From assembly GCA_937895975.1 (NCBI GenBank), contig CALBLG010000210.1:1-52962 (forward strand): a DNA stretch of 52,962 nt, read 5' to 3'. Below the pieces are notes generated by a model. The model had not been told where the DNA came from. It ran no database searches and saw nothing but the letters and a program-made list of their open reading frames with translations. Positions 1 through 7,868 of this stretch are shown piece by piece. Every line of letters begins with the position of its first letter. The stretch's first letter is position 1. The position numbers and the translations under genes were made by a program. Origin of the DNA: an uncultured Slackia sp. (lineage in GTDB: Bacteria > Actinomycetota > Coriobacteriia > Coriobacteriales > Eggerthellaceae).

Positions 1-33
1 ATCAGGCCCCTTCGGCGCAAACCTTTTATGACT

Positions 34-111
34 GCGCCGCTTGGCGCGTTATCCCGATTTCTGAACGCTTGGAACGTTGTAAAGAAATCGGGATAACGCG
101 CCAAGCGGCGC
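34..111. repeat. 29-bp perfect inverted repeat (large hairpin)
   Basis: Bases 34-62 and 83-111 are exact reverse complements (29 of 29) around a 20-base spacer. The element lies just past the 3' end of the minus-strand membrane-protein gene. There is no T-run after either arm, so it is not a standard intrinsic terminator, although the RNA would form a very stable stem. The arms match no other hairpin I found in the window. Confidence 0.85.
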
Positions 112-128
112 CCGCGAGAGCCGTGGCG

Positions 129-854
129 CTACCCGCGAAGCGTGACGAGCTGCGGGTGGATCGACATCGTTTCGAAACGCGTTTGCATAAACGAGTCGCC
201 GTAATGCGCTGCGAAAAACTCCTGGTAAAACCCGTGCGGTTGCTCGCCAGCGATGCGGGCCATCCAGCAATCCAGCGCCCCTATGGTTACCGCGGCATCG
301 GCCAGGAAAAACGCCAGCGCGGCCCATGCGATGGGCTGGCGCCATTTCGCGGGCACTGCGTTCGACGCATGCCGCAAAACCGGCGCCGCGAATTTCACCC
401 AAGCAAGGCCCGCAAAGCCCCACACCAGGGCAATTCCCAAGCATGTTTTGCCGCCGACGTTGAACGGTTGATCGATGTAGCTCCAGGCCACAATGCCGAA
501 CGCGCTTTCCCAAAACCACGCGGCGAAGTATTCGAACGCACCGCCTATCACGGCCGACTCGGCATACACCACGATAAGCGGCGCACGCTCGAAACGGTGC
601 AAGGCCAGCGTCACCAGCACCGCCCCAACGCCGTAAATCGGCGAAAACGGGCCCCATACGAAGCCCGCGCGGCTCTCCCATCGCCCATCGGCGAAATAGC
701 TCACCACCGTTTCGGCGATAAGGCCCAATAAGCTGCATACGGCGAATACGAACACCAGATAATACAGGGTAAGGGGCTCAACAGCCCCGTCTTTGCGAGC
801 GGGCGCGGCAACGTCGTTCGCCCGCGCGTCCATTGTCAATTCACACGATTTCAT
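129..854 (-). CDS. Putative ABC-transporter type IV family membrane protein
   Basis: This is a 241-residue integral membrane protein with about five hydrophobic spans. The pattern (a first span leading into FADGRWESRAGFVWGPFSPIYG, split here as FADGRWESRAG then FVWGPFSPIYG, followed by spans with GGAFEYFAAWFWE) resembles the CmpB-like 'putative ABC-transporter type IV' family, whose transported substrate is unknown. I chose the ATG at 854. A TTG upstream at 896 would add 14 residues of unlikely sequence, and another ATG lies at 833. The gene is divergent from the dipeptidase gene, with about 150 bp between them, and stands alone. The family call rests on recalled motif similarity and the start is uncertain. 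Confidence 0.6.
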   Translation of the reverse strand: MKSCELTMDARANDVAAPARKDGAVEPLTLYYLVFVFAVCSLLGLIAETVVSYFADGRWESRAGFVWGPFSPIYGVGAVLVTLALHRFERAPLIVVYAESAVIGGAFEYFAAWFWESAFGIVAWSYIDQPFNVGGKTCLGIALVWGFAGLAWVKFAAPVLRHASNAVPAKWRQPIAWAALAFFLADAAVTIGALDCWMARIAGEQPHGFYQEFFAAHYGDSFMQTRFETMSIHPQLVTLRG

Positions 855-1006
855 GCGCCTATTATGGCACGCCTCGCCCTTGCGGTTCCGCGCCAATGCG
901 CGCCGTTACCGTGCGGCAACTCTTGCACGATGCCACGCCCAACTATGCGTCAAGCAGGTAGAATGAACCCATAAACCCCGAACAAGAGAGAGGAAAGGGG
1001 ATTGAA

Positions 1007-2452
1007 ATGACCGAGGTGCACGACAAAGCGTTTCTCGCCGAGGCCGACAGCTGGATCGACGCCCATTGGGAAGAAATCGTCGCCGAGATTGGCAAGCTTG
1101 TGGCTGTGCCCAGCGTGGTTGATTGGGATGCCGCCACGCCCGAACACCCAAGCGGCCCCGATGCGCACGCCGGCATGACCGCCGCGCTTGATCTGGCGAA
1201 CCGCCTGGGGTTCGAGCCGCACGACGAGGCCGGCGAAATCGGCTGGGCCGACCTGCCGGGCGAAAGCGATACGCAGCTGGGCATGATTTGCCACGCCGAC
1301 GTGGTGGTGCCAGGCGTGGGTTGGACCAGCGACCCGTGGACTATGCAGCGACGCGACGGGTTCCTGATTGGCCGCGGCGTGCTCGACGACAAAGGTCCGC
1401 TGGTGCTGTCGCTGTACGCAATGAAATTCTTCGCCGAACGCTGCGAAGCCGAAGACGCCAAGCTTCCCTACACCATTCGAATGCTCGTGGGCACGAATGA
1501 GGAAACCGGCACCATGCGCGACGTCGGCTACTACTTGGCCCATCATAAGGCGCCCGCATTCTTGTTCACCGCCGATGCCGAGTTCTCGGTATGCTACGGC
1601 GAAAAGGGACAATTCGACGGCATCATCACCTCGAAGCAGCTCGAAGGCGGCTCTATCGTCGATTTCACCACCGGCGACGCGGCCACCAACGCCGTTCCCA
1701 GCCAGGCAACGCTTGTCGTGCGCGCGAATGCCGCCGACCTTCCCGCGGCGCCTTCAATCGAGATTATCGACGAGGGCAACGGCACGGCGAGAATCGTCGC
1801 GACCGGAAAAGGCGGCCATGCGTCGCTTCCCGAAGGAACCGTCAACGCCATCGCGTTGGCCGCTCGCTACGCGCTCGACAACAGCCTGTGCAGCGAAGAC
1901 GAGGCAGCATTCTTGCGCATGGCGTGCCAAATCATGGATTCGACAGACGGCAGCAGCATCGGCATAGATTCGGTCGACGAGTACTTTGGCCACCTCACAT
2001 GCATAGCGGGAACAATCCATCTGCATGAAGGGCACCTGAAGCTTACCGTCGACGTTCGCTGGCCCACAACCACGAGCCGCGCCGATTTGCTCGAGAAATT
2101 CCAAGCAGTCGCCAAGCCCTGCGACGCAACCGTGGAAAACCCGCTTGGCATGGAGCCGTTCCTGGTAGACCCCCAGAGCCCGGCCATCCAGATGCTCGCG
2201 TCGTCGTACCACGACGCCACCGGCCTTGATGGCGACCCGTTCACCATCGGCGGCGGCACGTATGCGCGCGAGTTCCCATGCGCGGCAAGCTTCGGCCCCG
2301 AAGACGCACACGACGTCTATCCCGACTGGGTTGGTCCCATGCATGGCGCTGACGAAGGCGTTTCCGAGGAATCGCTGCGTCGAGCCCTGCGCACGTACAT
2401 CCTGGCCATCAAGCGGCTTATGGAAATCGACCTGAATTCCCTGTCGAAATAG
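1007..2452 (+). CDS. pepV: PepV-like M20 family metallo-dipeptidase
   Basis: A 481-residue cytoplasmic peptidase of the M20 zinc/manganese family (PepV/Sapep branch), which cleaves dipeptides for amino-acid recovery. Metal-site motifs are present in order: CHADVV near residue 94 (His ligand), GVLDDKGP near 127 (bridging Asp), GTNEETG near 163 (catalytic Glu pair), FTADAEFSV near 188 (Asp ligand), and a C-terminal MHGADEG (His ligand). The stretch between them is long enough for the lid domain of this branch. The length fits the PepV family (about 470). An AGAGAGGAAAGGGG stretch precedes the ATG. A terminator follows at 2491-2518, so the gene is probably monocistronic. Confidence 0.88.
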   Translation: MTEVHDKAFLAEADSWIDAHWEEIVAEIGKLVAVPSVVDWDAATPEHPSGPDAHAGMTAALDLANRLGFEPHDEAGEIGWADLPGESDTQLGMICHADVVVPGVGWTSDPWTMQRRDGFLIGRGVLDDKGPLVLSLYAMKFFAERCEAEDAKLPYTIRMLVGTNEETGTMRDVGYYLAHHKAPAFLFTADAEFSVCYGEKGQFDGIITSKQLEGGSIVDFTTGDAATNAVPSQATLVVRANAADLPAAPSIEIIDEGNGTARIVATGKGGHASLPEGTVNAIALAARYALDNSLCSEDEAAFLRMACQIMDSTDGSSIGIDSVDEYFGHLTCIAGTIHLHEGHLKLTVDVRWPTTTSRADLLEKFQAVAKPCDATVENPLGMEPFLVDPQSPAIQMLASSYHDATGLDGDPFTIGGGTYAREFPCAASFGPEDAHDVYPDWVGPMHGADEGVSEESLRRALRTYILAIKRLMEIDLNSLSK

Positions 2453-2490
2453 CGCCTGCCCGAGCCATCGCAAAACTGTCTATCGGACGC

Positions 2491-2518
2491 AACGCCCCAG
2501 CCTCGGTTGGGGCGTTTT
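2491..2518 (+). terminator. Intrinsic terminator after the dipeptidase gene
   Basis: AACGCCCCA pairs with TGGGGCGTT across a short loop and runs into TTTT, 38 bases past the pepV stop codon. Confidence 0.8.
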
Positions 2519-2653
2519 ACTTGGCGGTTTCTTGAAGAACCCACATGAAAATGTTGCGCAACGTGCCTCATTCGTGGGATTTTCCCGTTCGACCTGCGAT
2601 TGCGATACAATATCGAATACTTTTGTGCCCCCTCATGCATTTTAGGAGGAACC

Positions 2654-3283
2654 GTGAACAACGGACTTCTTCACCAAAACGCGCGTCGCAGCGCTTCGCG
2701 CCTGATGGCCATCGCGTTCTCGCTCGCGCTTATGACAAGCGCCGGCGTTCTGCTCTCTTCGTGCGGACACGAGCCCGAAAAAGCAACGCCGCCAAGCAAC
2801 ACCGAAACCACCGCGTCGAATAATTCCTCGAACACGACGAGCGACGAAAAATCCAGCGACGACGCCAAGGCTGACGCCGAAAAAGAAGCGGCCGACAAAG
2901 CCGCGGCCGAAGCGAAGGCCAAGGAAGAGGAAGCTGCCAAGGCCAAGCATCAGGGCGCATACGTCACGGCCATCCGCAACGGCGGCGGCGCCGACGGCCT
3001 TGCTGCCGCAGCGCAGACCAAGCTCGTGGGCGCGGGGCTTGCCGCAGACACGCACACCTACAGCCTCGATTCCTACGCCGGCGGCCTTGCCCCCGCAACC
3101 GTCGTGTACGTGAAAGGCACGGGCGACGATGCCGCCGACGTGAAGGCCGAGGCCGAGAAGATGGTCGCTGCCTTGGGAGTGGGCAGCGTGCAGACGTTCG
3201 ACCAAGCAGCAGCCGGCGGAGAAACCATGGACGGCACCGACATCCTGGTGGTTATCGGCCAAGATGCCGTAGGCGCGCTGTAG
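2654..3283 (+). CDS. Lipoprotein with C-terminal LytR_C-like domain
   Basis: A 209-residue exported lipoprotein. I start it at GTG 2654 because AGGAGG sits five bases upstream; the in-frame ATG at 2600 has no such site. Residues 17-37 form a signal peptide ending in the lipobox LLSSC (Cys37). A linker of about 70 residues, rich in Ala, Glu, Lys and Asp and probably helical, follows. From about residue 105 the sequence AYVTAIRNGGGADGLAAAA and the terminal DILVVIGQDAVG match the LytR_C fold found at the C-terminus of many LCP proteins. The same domain closes the LCP protein at 29465-31015. An envelope role is likely, but the exact function is unknown. Confidence 0.7.
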   Translation: MNNGLLHQNARRSASRLMAIAFSLALMTSAGVLLSSCGHEPEKATPPSNTETTASNNSSNTTSDEKSSDDAKADAEKEAADKAAAEAKAKEEEAAKAKHQGAYVTAIRNGGGADGLAAAAQTKLVGAGLAADTHTYSLDSYAGGLAPATVVYVKGTGDDAADVKAEAEKMVAALGVGSVQTFDQAAAGGETMDGTDILVVIGQDAVGAL

Positions 3284-3302
3284 AAAACAGCCCCAAATAC
3301 GG

Positions 3303-3338
3303 AAACGAGCCGCAGTTCATTCTGCGGCTCGTTTTTTA
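3303..3338 (+). terminator. Intrinsic terminator after the LytR_C lipoprotein
   Basis: A perfect 13-bp stem (3303-3315 with 3322-3334) has a 6-base loop and a run of T. Confidence 0.88.
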
Positions 3339-3354
3339 TATGCCAGCGAAAACC

Positions 3355-3385
3355 AAATGGGACGGGGCTGTTCCCTATCCCATTT
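3355..3385. repeat. Short AAATGGGA palindromic element, copy 1
   Basis: AAATGGGA at 3355-3362 and TCCCATTT at 3378-3385 form the arms of a short palindrome between two converging genes. Related palindromes with longer arms occur at 31154-31190 and 34840-34876. This copy is the most divergent of the three. Confidence 0.5.
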
Positions 3386-3410
3386 CCACTGGGAGCTGCG
3401 TCCCCCAACC

Positions 3411-3438
3411 AAAAAAGAAAGCGCCTGAAGGCGCTTTC
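3411..3438 (-). terminator. Intrinsic terminator of pbuX
   Basis: On the minus strand, a 9-bp GAAAGCGCC/GGCGCTTTC stem with a 4-base loop is followed by six T. It lies 21 bases past the permease stop codon. Confidence 0.88.
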
Positions 3439-3458
3439 CAATCAACGCACGTTGGCCC

Positions 3459-4904
3459 TTATTTCGCGGCCAATTCGCTCGCTTCTTTTGAATTTGGCGA
3501 AACGAACGCGGGCTCGTCACAAGGCTCCGCGGCCTCTTCGGCATGTTCGATTTCGCCTTCCATCTCGGCACCGTCGATTACGATGTCTTTCGGCAGCACC
3601 AAATTCGCGATAATGGCCACCAAGAACACCACCGCAACGCAGTTATCGGCGAACACGTTCTGCAGCATTTCGGGCAACAGCACAAAAATCTCGGACACTT
3701 GGGTAAACCCAATGCCGATGGAAAGCGACAGCGCCGCAATAAGAATGTTCCGCTGCGTAAAGCCCGCACGGGCAATCATCTGAAAACCGCTCACGATGAT
3801 GTTGCCGAACATCATGATGGTGCAGCCGCCCAATACCGCCTCTGGCAGCGACGAGAACAACACGCTGACGATAGGCAGAAACGCCGCGAGAATCATGATG
3901 ACGGCGCCCGTGGCGATAGCGCGACGGTTCACGACCTTCGTCATGGCAACCAGGCCAACGTTCTGCGAGAACGACGTGATGGGCAAGCAGCCAAAGCAGG
4001 CAGAAAGCGAGCTGACGAAGCCGTCGCAAGCAATGGAGCCGGAAAGTTCCTTCTCGCGCACATCGCGCCCCAAGCCCACCATGGCAAGCGCCGATGTGTC
4101 GCCGATGGTCTCGGTCGCCGACACCAGGAAAATGAGCGTAACCGCGAGGATGGCCGAGGGCTCGAATTCCGGCGTGAAGGGCATAATTTCGGGCACGGCA
4201 ACCGGTTTGGTCGTCGCGAACGCAGAGAAGTCGACCGCCCCCATGAGCAACGCCGCAATATAGCCAACGACCAGGCCAAACAGCACCGAAAGTTGCTTGG
4301 TTTTACCCTTTGCCAAAACCTGGAACACCAGGCACGCGATAAGCGCGATGCTGCCCAACGCGATATTTTGCGGCGAACCGAAATCGGGCGAGCCAGAGCC
4401 GCCGCCAAACGACGTAGCACCCACCGAAAGCAGCGAAAAACCGATGGACGTTACCACCACGGCCGCAACGATGGGCGAAATAAGCCAACGCCAGTACTTG
4501 GCAAAAAGGCCCAGCACGCCTTCAATAATGCCACCCACCATAATGGCGCCGATCACAGCGTTGAACCCATACGTTGCCGCGATACCGCACAGCACGGTGA
4601 CGAACGTGAAGCTGATGCCCATGACAATCGGCAGCCCCGAACCGATGCGGCCTGCAATGGGAAACAGCTGGATAAGCGTGCCGATGCCCGCGATAAGCAT
4701 GGCGCCCTGCACAAGCGAGCCCGTGGTAACGTCGTCGAGCCCAGCCGCGCTCGCCACGATAAGAATGGGCGCCAAATTCGACACGAACATGGCCAAGATA
4801 TGCTGCACGCCGTAGGGAATGGCATGCAGCCAGGGAATCTTCCCATCGAGGCGATACAAATCGGTATGGTTGAAGCCAGTTTTCTTGGCCGAATCGTTAG
4901 ACAT
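3459..4904 (-). CDS. pbuX: NCS2-family xanthine/uracil permease
   Basis: A 481-residue inner-membrane nucleobase:cation symporter of the NCS2 (nucleobase-ascorbate transporter) family, with about 14 hydrophobic spans. The family signature appears as QNVGLVAMTKV near residue 310. The acidic substrate-site segment SATETIGDTSAL lies near residue 263. The start of the mature fold, PYGVQHILAMFVSNLAP, is typical of bacterial purine permeases. The gene lies directly downstream of xpt, as pbuX does in many Gram-positives, which makes xanthine the likeliest substrate (inference). About 40 residues at the C-terminus are acidic and probably disordered. A terminator between xpt and this gene suggests partial read-through or its own promoter. 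Confidence 0.88.
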   Translation of the reverse strand: MSNDSAKKTGFNHTDLYRLDGKIPWLHAIPYGVQHILAMFVSNLAPILIVASAAGLDDVTTGSLVQGAMLIAGIGTLIQLFPIAGRIGSGLPIVMGISFTFVTVLCGIAATYGFNAVIGAIMVGGIIEGVLGLFAKYWRWLISPIVAAVVVTSIGFSLLSVGATSFGGGSGSPDFGSPQNIALGSIALIACLVFQVLAKGKTKQLSVLFGLVVGYIAALLMGAVDFSAFATTKPVAVPEIMPFTPEFEPSAILAVTLIFLVSATETIGDTSALAMVGLGRDVREKELSGSIACDGFVSSLSACFGCLPITSFSQNVGLVAMTKVVNRRAIATGAVIMILAAFLPIVSVLFSSLPEAVLGGCTIMMFGNIIVSGFQMIARAGFTQRNILIAALSLSIGIGFTQVSEIFVLLPEMLQNVFADNCVAVVFLVAIIANLVLPKDIVIDGAEMEGEIEHAEEAAEPCDEPAFVSPNSKEASELAAK

Positions 4905-4939
4905 TGCTGGCAGTTCTTTCTAGTCGGTTCTCTTGCATG

Positions 4940-4974
4940 AAAAAAGCTCGCAACCGCACAATGCGGCTGCGAGC
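4940..4974 (-). terminator. Intrinsic terminator between xpt and pbuX
   Basis: GCTCGCAGCCGCA pairs with TGCGGTTGCGAGC (12 Watson-Crick pairs and one G-U) and is followed by six T on the minus strand. It sits in the 86-bp gap between xpt and pbuX. Confidence 0.85.
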
Positions 4975-4990
4975 CTTCTATTTCCTGCGT

Positions 4991-5623
4991 TTACGCTTCG
5001 CAAGTCTCCACAGTTACCGCGCGGCTGGGCGCGGGAGCCCCCGACTCGCGGAACGTGATGTCGCCCGTAGTGGGGTCCATCGCATCAACGATGGCCAGCG
5101 ACTCCAAATGGTAGCCGCGCTTGCGCAGGCTTTCGCCACCAGGCTGAAAGCCCTTCTCGACCGCGATGCCAATGCCCTCGACCGTAGCACCCGCCGCCTC
5201 AACGATTTCGAGCAGACCGTTCAGCGCGCAACCATTGGCCAAGAAATCGTCAATGATGAGCACATGGTCTTCGGGGCCGATGAACTTCTTCGACACGATG
5301 ACGTCGAACACCTTGCCGTGCGTGAAGCTCTGGATACGCGTGCGGTACATTTCGCCATCGAGGTTGATGGACTGGGCCTTTTTCGCGAACACGACCGGTG
5401 CGTTGTCGAAATGACGTGCGGCCATGCAGGCAATGCCGATGCCCGACGCTTCGATGGTAAGGATCTTATTGATGGGACGGTCGGCAAACAGGCGCTTGAA
5501 CTCTGCGCCCATCGCGTCAAGCAGCTCGATATCGATTCGATGGTTCAAAAAGCCGTCGACCTTCAACACGCCTTCCGCCTTCACCACGCCATCGCGCCTA
5601 ATGCGATCCTCGAGAAGCTTCAC
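4991..5623 (-). CDS. xpt: Xanthine phosphoribosyltransferase
   Basis: A 210-residue cytoplasmic enzyme that converts xanthine and PRPP to XMP for purine salvage. The PRPP-binding motif is VLIIDDFLANG near residue 121. The N-terminus (MKLLEDRIRRDG...VLKVDGFLNHRID) and the segment KILTIEASGIGIACMAA near residue 54 are characteristic of Xpt. Its length matches the family (about 190-200) with a short C-terminal extension. A weak promoter can be drawn at 5671-5699. I looked for a purine riboswitch in the leader and found none. Confidence 0.92.
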   Translation of the reverse strand: MKLLEDRIRRDGVVKAEGVLKVDGFLNHRIDIELLDAMGAEFKRLFADRPINKILTIEASGIGIACMAARHFDNAPVVFAKKAQSINLDGEMYRTRIQSFTHGKVFDVIVSKKFIGPEDHVLIIDDFLANGCALNGLLEIVEAAGATVEGIGIAVEKGFQPGGESLRKRGYHLESLAIVDAMDPTTGDITFRESGAPAPSRAVTVETCEA

Positions 5624-5670
5624 GCCCGATCCTTTCTCCTGCGACGGCCAGCGCGCCGCCCACCGAATTA

Positions 5671-5699
5671 GCTATAACTCGGTAGTGTACCAGCCTAAA
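5671..5699 (-). promoter_or_regulatory. Possible sigma-70-type promoter of xpt
   Basis: On the minus strand TTTAGG (5699-5694) and TATAGC (5676-5671) are separated by 17 bases, 48 bases before the xpt ATG. The -35 match is poor. Confidence 0.3.
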
Positions 5700-5754
5700 G
5701 GCCACACGGCGTCGGCGAATCGCCTCGCACAGAAAAAGGGTTGGGCAGAAAAAT

Positions 5755-5881
5755 GCGCAAATGTTCAGCCTATGCGAGAGCAAGCGACGAGACGCTGCAG
5801 CGAAGCCACAAATTCCCAGGTCGCATTATCGCAAAACCACTCTTATGGCAATGCGGCCTATATAGGTTGAACATTTGGCGC
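5755..5881. repeat. 127-bp element with 19-20 nt inverted ends
   Basis: The left end, 5755-5773 (GCGCAAATGTTCAGCCTAT), and the right end, 5862-5881, are reverse complements apart from one mismatch and one extra base. Runs of T or A lie just outside both ends. The element is AT-richer than its surroundings and ends eight bases before the pstA stop codon. It may be a small terminal-inverted-repeat element, or a long-range terminator working in both directions. Confidence 0.6.
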
Positions 5882-5889
5882 TTTTTTGT

Positions 5890-6849
5890 TTATGCGCCCA
5901 TGCGCTTGCTCGCCAGGCGCCCGAAAAAGCGCGCAAGCAGGTTGAATGCCAGGATGCACACCATAAGCACCGCCGCCGTGCCGTTCGACACGGCCTCAAG
6001 GTCGGGCACCACACCCTCGCTGTTGATTTTCCAAATGTGCACCGCCAGCGTTTCGGCGGGTCGGAACACATTCCAGGGGCACGATGCGCTCGAGAAGTCG
6101 AAGCAGGTGAAATCAAGCATAGGGGCCGATTGTCCCGCCGTGTAGATGAGCGCCGCCGCCTCGCCGAACACGCGCCCGGCAGAAAGGATGATGCCCGTGA
6201 TAATCGCCGGCAATGCAGCTGGCAGAAGCACGTGGATGGTCGTTTCCCAGCGGCTTGCGCCCAGCGCAAGACCGCCCTCGCGTTGGTCGTCGGGAATAGC
6301 TTCGAACGCCTGCTGAATCACGCGCACCAAAATAGGCAGGTTGAACATCGTCAGCGCAAACGCGCCCGACAGAATAGAGAAGCTCCAACCCATCTGCAAC
6401 ACGAAAAACAGGAAGCCAAACAGCCCCACCACGATCGACGGCAGTGACGAGAGCGCCTCTATGGCGGTTTTCACGAAATGCGTAAGCTTGTTTTTCGGCG
6501 CATATTCCGTAAGGTAAATCGCCCCGCCAAGCGCCACCGGCACCGAGATGGCCAGCGTCAGCACCAGCAAATAGAACGAATTGAACAGTTCGGGGCCAAT
6601 GCCGCCGCCCTCCTTGAACTGTTCGGGCTTGCCCGCAAGGAAACTCGCATCGAACAGCTTGCCGGCGCCGTTTACCAATATATAGGCGATGAGCGAGAAC
6701 AGCAGCGCGCAAATGGCCACCACTATCGCGCCCAACACGCCCGTGGCCGCTTTGTCGACCATGACCGTCCGCCGGGCGCGGGCGATTGCAGCCGCAGACA
6801 AGGCCGAAGCGCTCTGCGCCGCCGCAGCAGAAGAGGTTTCGTTAGCCAT
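5890..6849 (-). CDS. pstA: Phosphate ABC transporter permease PstA
   Basis: A 319-residue membrane permease of the high-affinity phosphate importer. After a cytoplasmic N-terminus of about 30 residues there are six predicted spans, with the first at about residues 36-60. The EAA-type coupling segment appears as DDQREGGLALGASRWETTIH near residue 203, and the flanking SSLPSIVVGLFGF and SAGRVFGEAAALIYTAG are typical PstA sequence. A 40-residue periplasmic loop before the last span contains several cysteines (CFDFSSASCPW). The start overlaps the end of pstC by eight bases, so the two are translationally coupled. It is the last gene of the pst unit. Confidence 0.93.
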   Translation of the reverse strand: MANETSSAAAAQSASALSAAAIARARRTVMVDKAATGVLGAIVVAICALLFSLIAYILVNGAGKLFDASFLAGKPEQFKEGGGIGPELFNSFYLLVLTLAISVPVALGGAIYLTEYAPKNKLTHFVKTAIEALSSLPSIVVGLFGFLFFVLQMGWSFSILSGAFALTMFNLPILVRVIQQAFEAIPDDQREGGLALGASRWETTIHVLLPAALPAIITGIILSAGRVFGEAAALIYTAGQSAPMLDFTCFDFSSASCPWNVFRPAETLAVHIWKINSEGVVPDLEAVSNGTAAVLMVCILAFNLLARFFGRLASKRMGA

Positions 6850-7753
6850 TGACCCTAAGCCCGCCTTTACGCTCGATGAAATGGATAACAGAAATGAACA
6901 CGAACGACATCACCAGCAGCAACAATGCGAGCGACCACAGCACATCGCTGTACACGGTGCCCATCATCTCGTTGCCGATGCCCATGGTAAGCACGCTGGT
7001 AAGCGTCGATGCGGGCGTGAACAGGCCGTCAGGCAGCTGCGCCGCGTTGCCGATGACCATCTGCACGGCAAGGGCCTCGCCAAAAGCGCGCGTCATGCCC
7101 AACACCACGGCCGTGCACAGCGACGGCATGGCGGCACGCAGCACCACGTGCCAAATGGTTTGCCAGCGCGATGCACCCACGCCATACGCGCCCTCGCGAT
7201 ACGCCTTCGGCACAGCGGTAAGCGCATCGATGGAAAGCGACGTGATAGTGGGCAAAATCATCACGGCCAGCACCAACGAGCCCGCAAAGATGCCGAAGCC
7301 CGTCGAGTTCGACCATCCGCGACACCACGCCACCACCACGGTAAGGCCGATAAGGCCGTACACGACAGAAGGAATTCCCACGAGCAGCTCGACGACCGGC
7401 TGAAACACCGTGCGCCCAAAACGAGGGGAAATCTCTACCACGAAAATAGCCGAGCCGATGGCGAACGGCAGCGAGATAAGCGTCGACAGCAGCGTAACCG
7501 AGAACGAGCCCACAATCATGGGCAGCGCGCCAACCGTTGGATTGCCGTTCGCGTCGGCCTGATGCGGGTTCCATGTGGTGCCGCAGAAGAAGTCGAGCGG
7601 CGAGATGCCGTCGACGAAGAACGTGGCCAAACCATGCTGGGCCACCATAAACACGAGCGTTATCACCAGCAGCACGATGGCGGTCACGCACAGCCCCGAA
7701 ACCGATCTGCCGATAAGCTCGATGCGCTTTTTCGGCATAGGCCTTCTTGCCAC
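6842..7753 (-). CDS. pstC: Phosphate ABC transporter permease PstC
   Basis: A 303-residue membrane permease, partner of PstA. I start it at GTG 7753 because AAGGAGG lies seven bases upstream; the first ATG (7738) is too far from that site, and longer readings enter the pstS-pstC gap. It has six predicted spans, and the coupling loop reads YREGAYGVGASRWQTIWH. The segments PFAIGSAIFVVEISP, GIPSVVYGLIGL and GMTRAFGEALAVQMVIGN are classic PstC sequence. The gene lies 115 bases past the pstS stop and overlaps pstA. Confidence 0.93.
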   Translation of the reverse strand: MARRPMPKKRIELIGRSVSGLCVTAIVLLVITLVFMVAQHGLATFFVDGISPLDFFCGTTWNPHQADANGNPTVGALPMIVGSFSVTLLSTLISLPFAIGSAIFVVEISPRFGRTVFQPVVELLVGIPSVVYGLIGLTVVVAWCRGWSNSTGFGIFAGSLVLAVMILPTITSLSIDALTAVPKAYREGAYGVGASRWQTIWHVVLRAAMPSLCTAVVLGMTRAFGEALAVQMVIGNAAQLPDGLFTPASTLTSVLTMGIGNEMMGTVYSDVLWSLALLLLVMSFVFISVIHFIERKGGLRVNG

Positions 7754-7868
7754 AGGCGCGCCTCCTTTCCATTGGACGACCTTCGCGTCGGCGGCAAACA
7801 ACCGCCGCGCAACGCAAACAAGCCCGGCCGCCGCCGCAAGGCGACAACCGGGCACGCAAATGAGAGCG

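Noticed and set aside
3543..4940. Long plus-strand open frame opposite pbuX
   Set aside because: Antisense of a well-supported permease gene; its composition (Arg, His, Asn, Asp) is typical of shadow frames.
5624..5760. Purine riboswitch upstream of xpt
   Set aside because: The conserved loop-loop and junction bases of the purine aptamer are not present.
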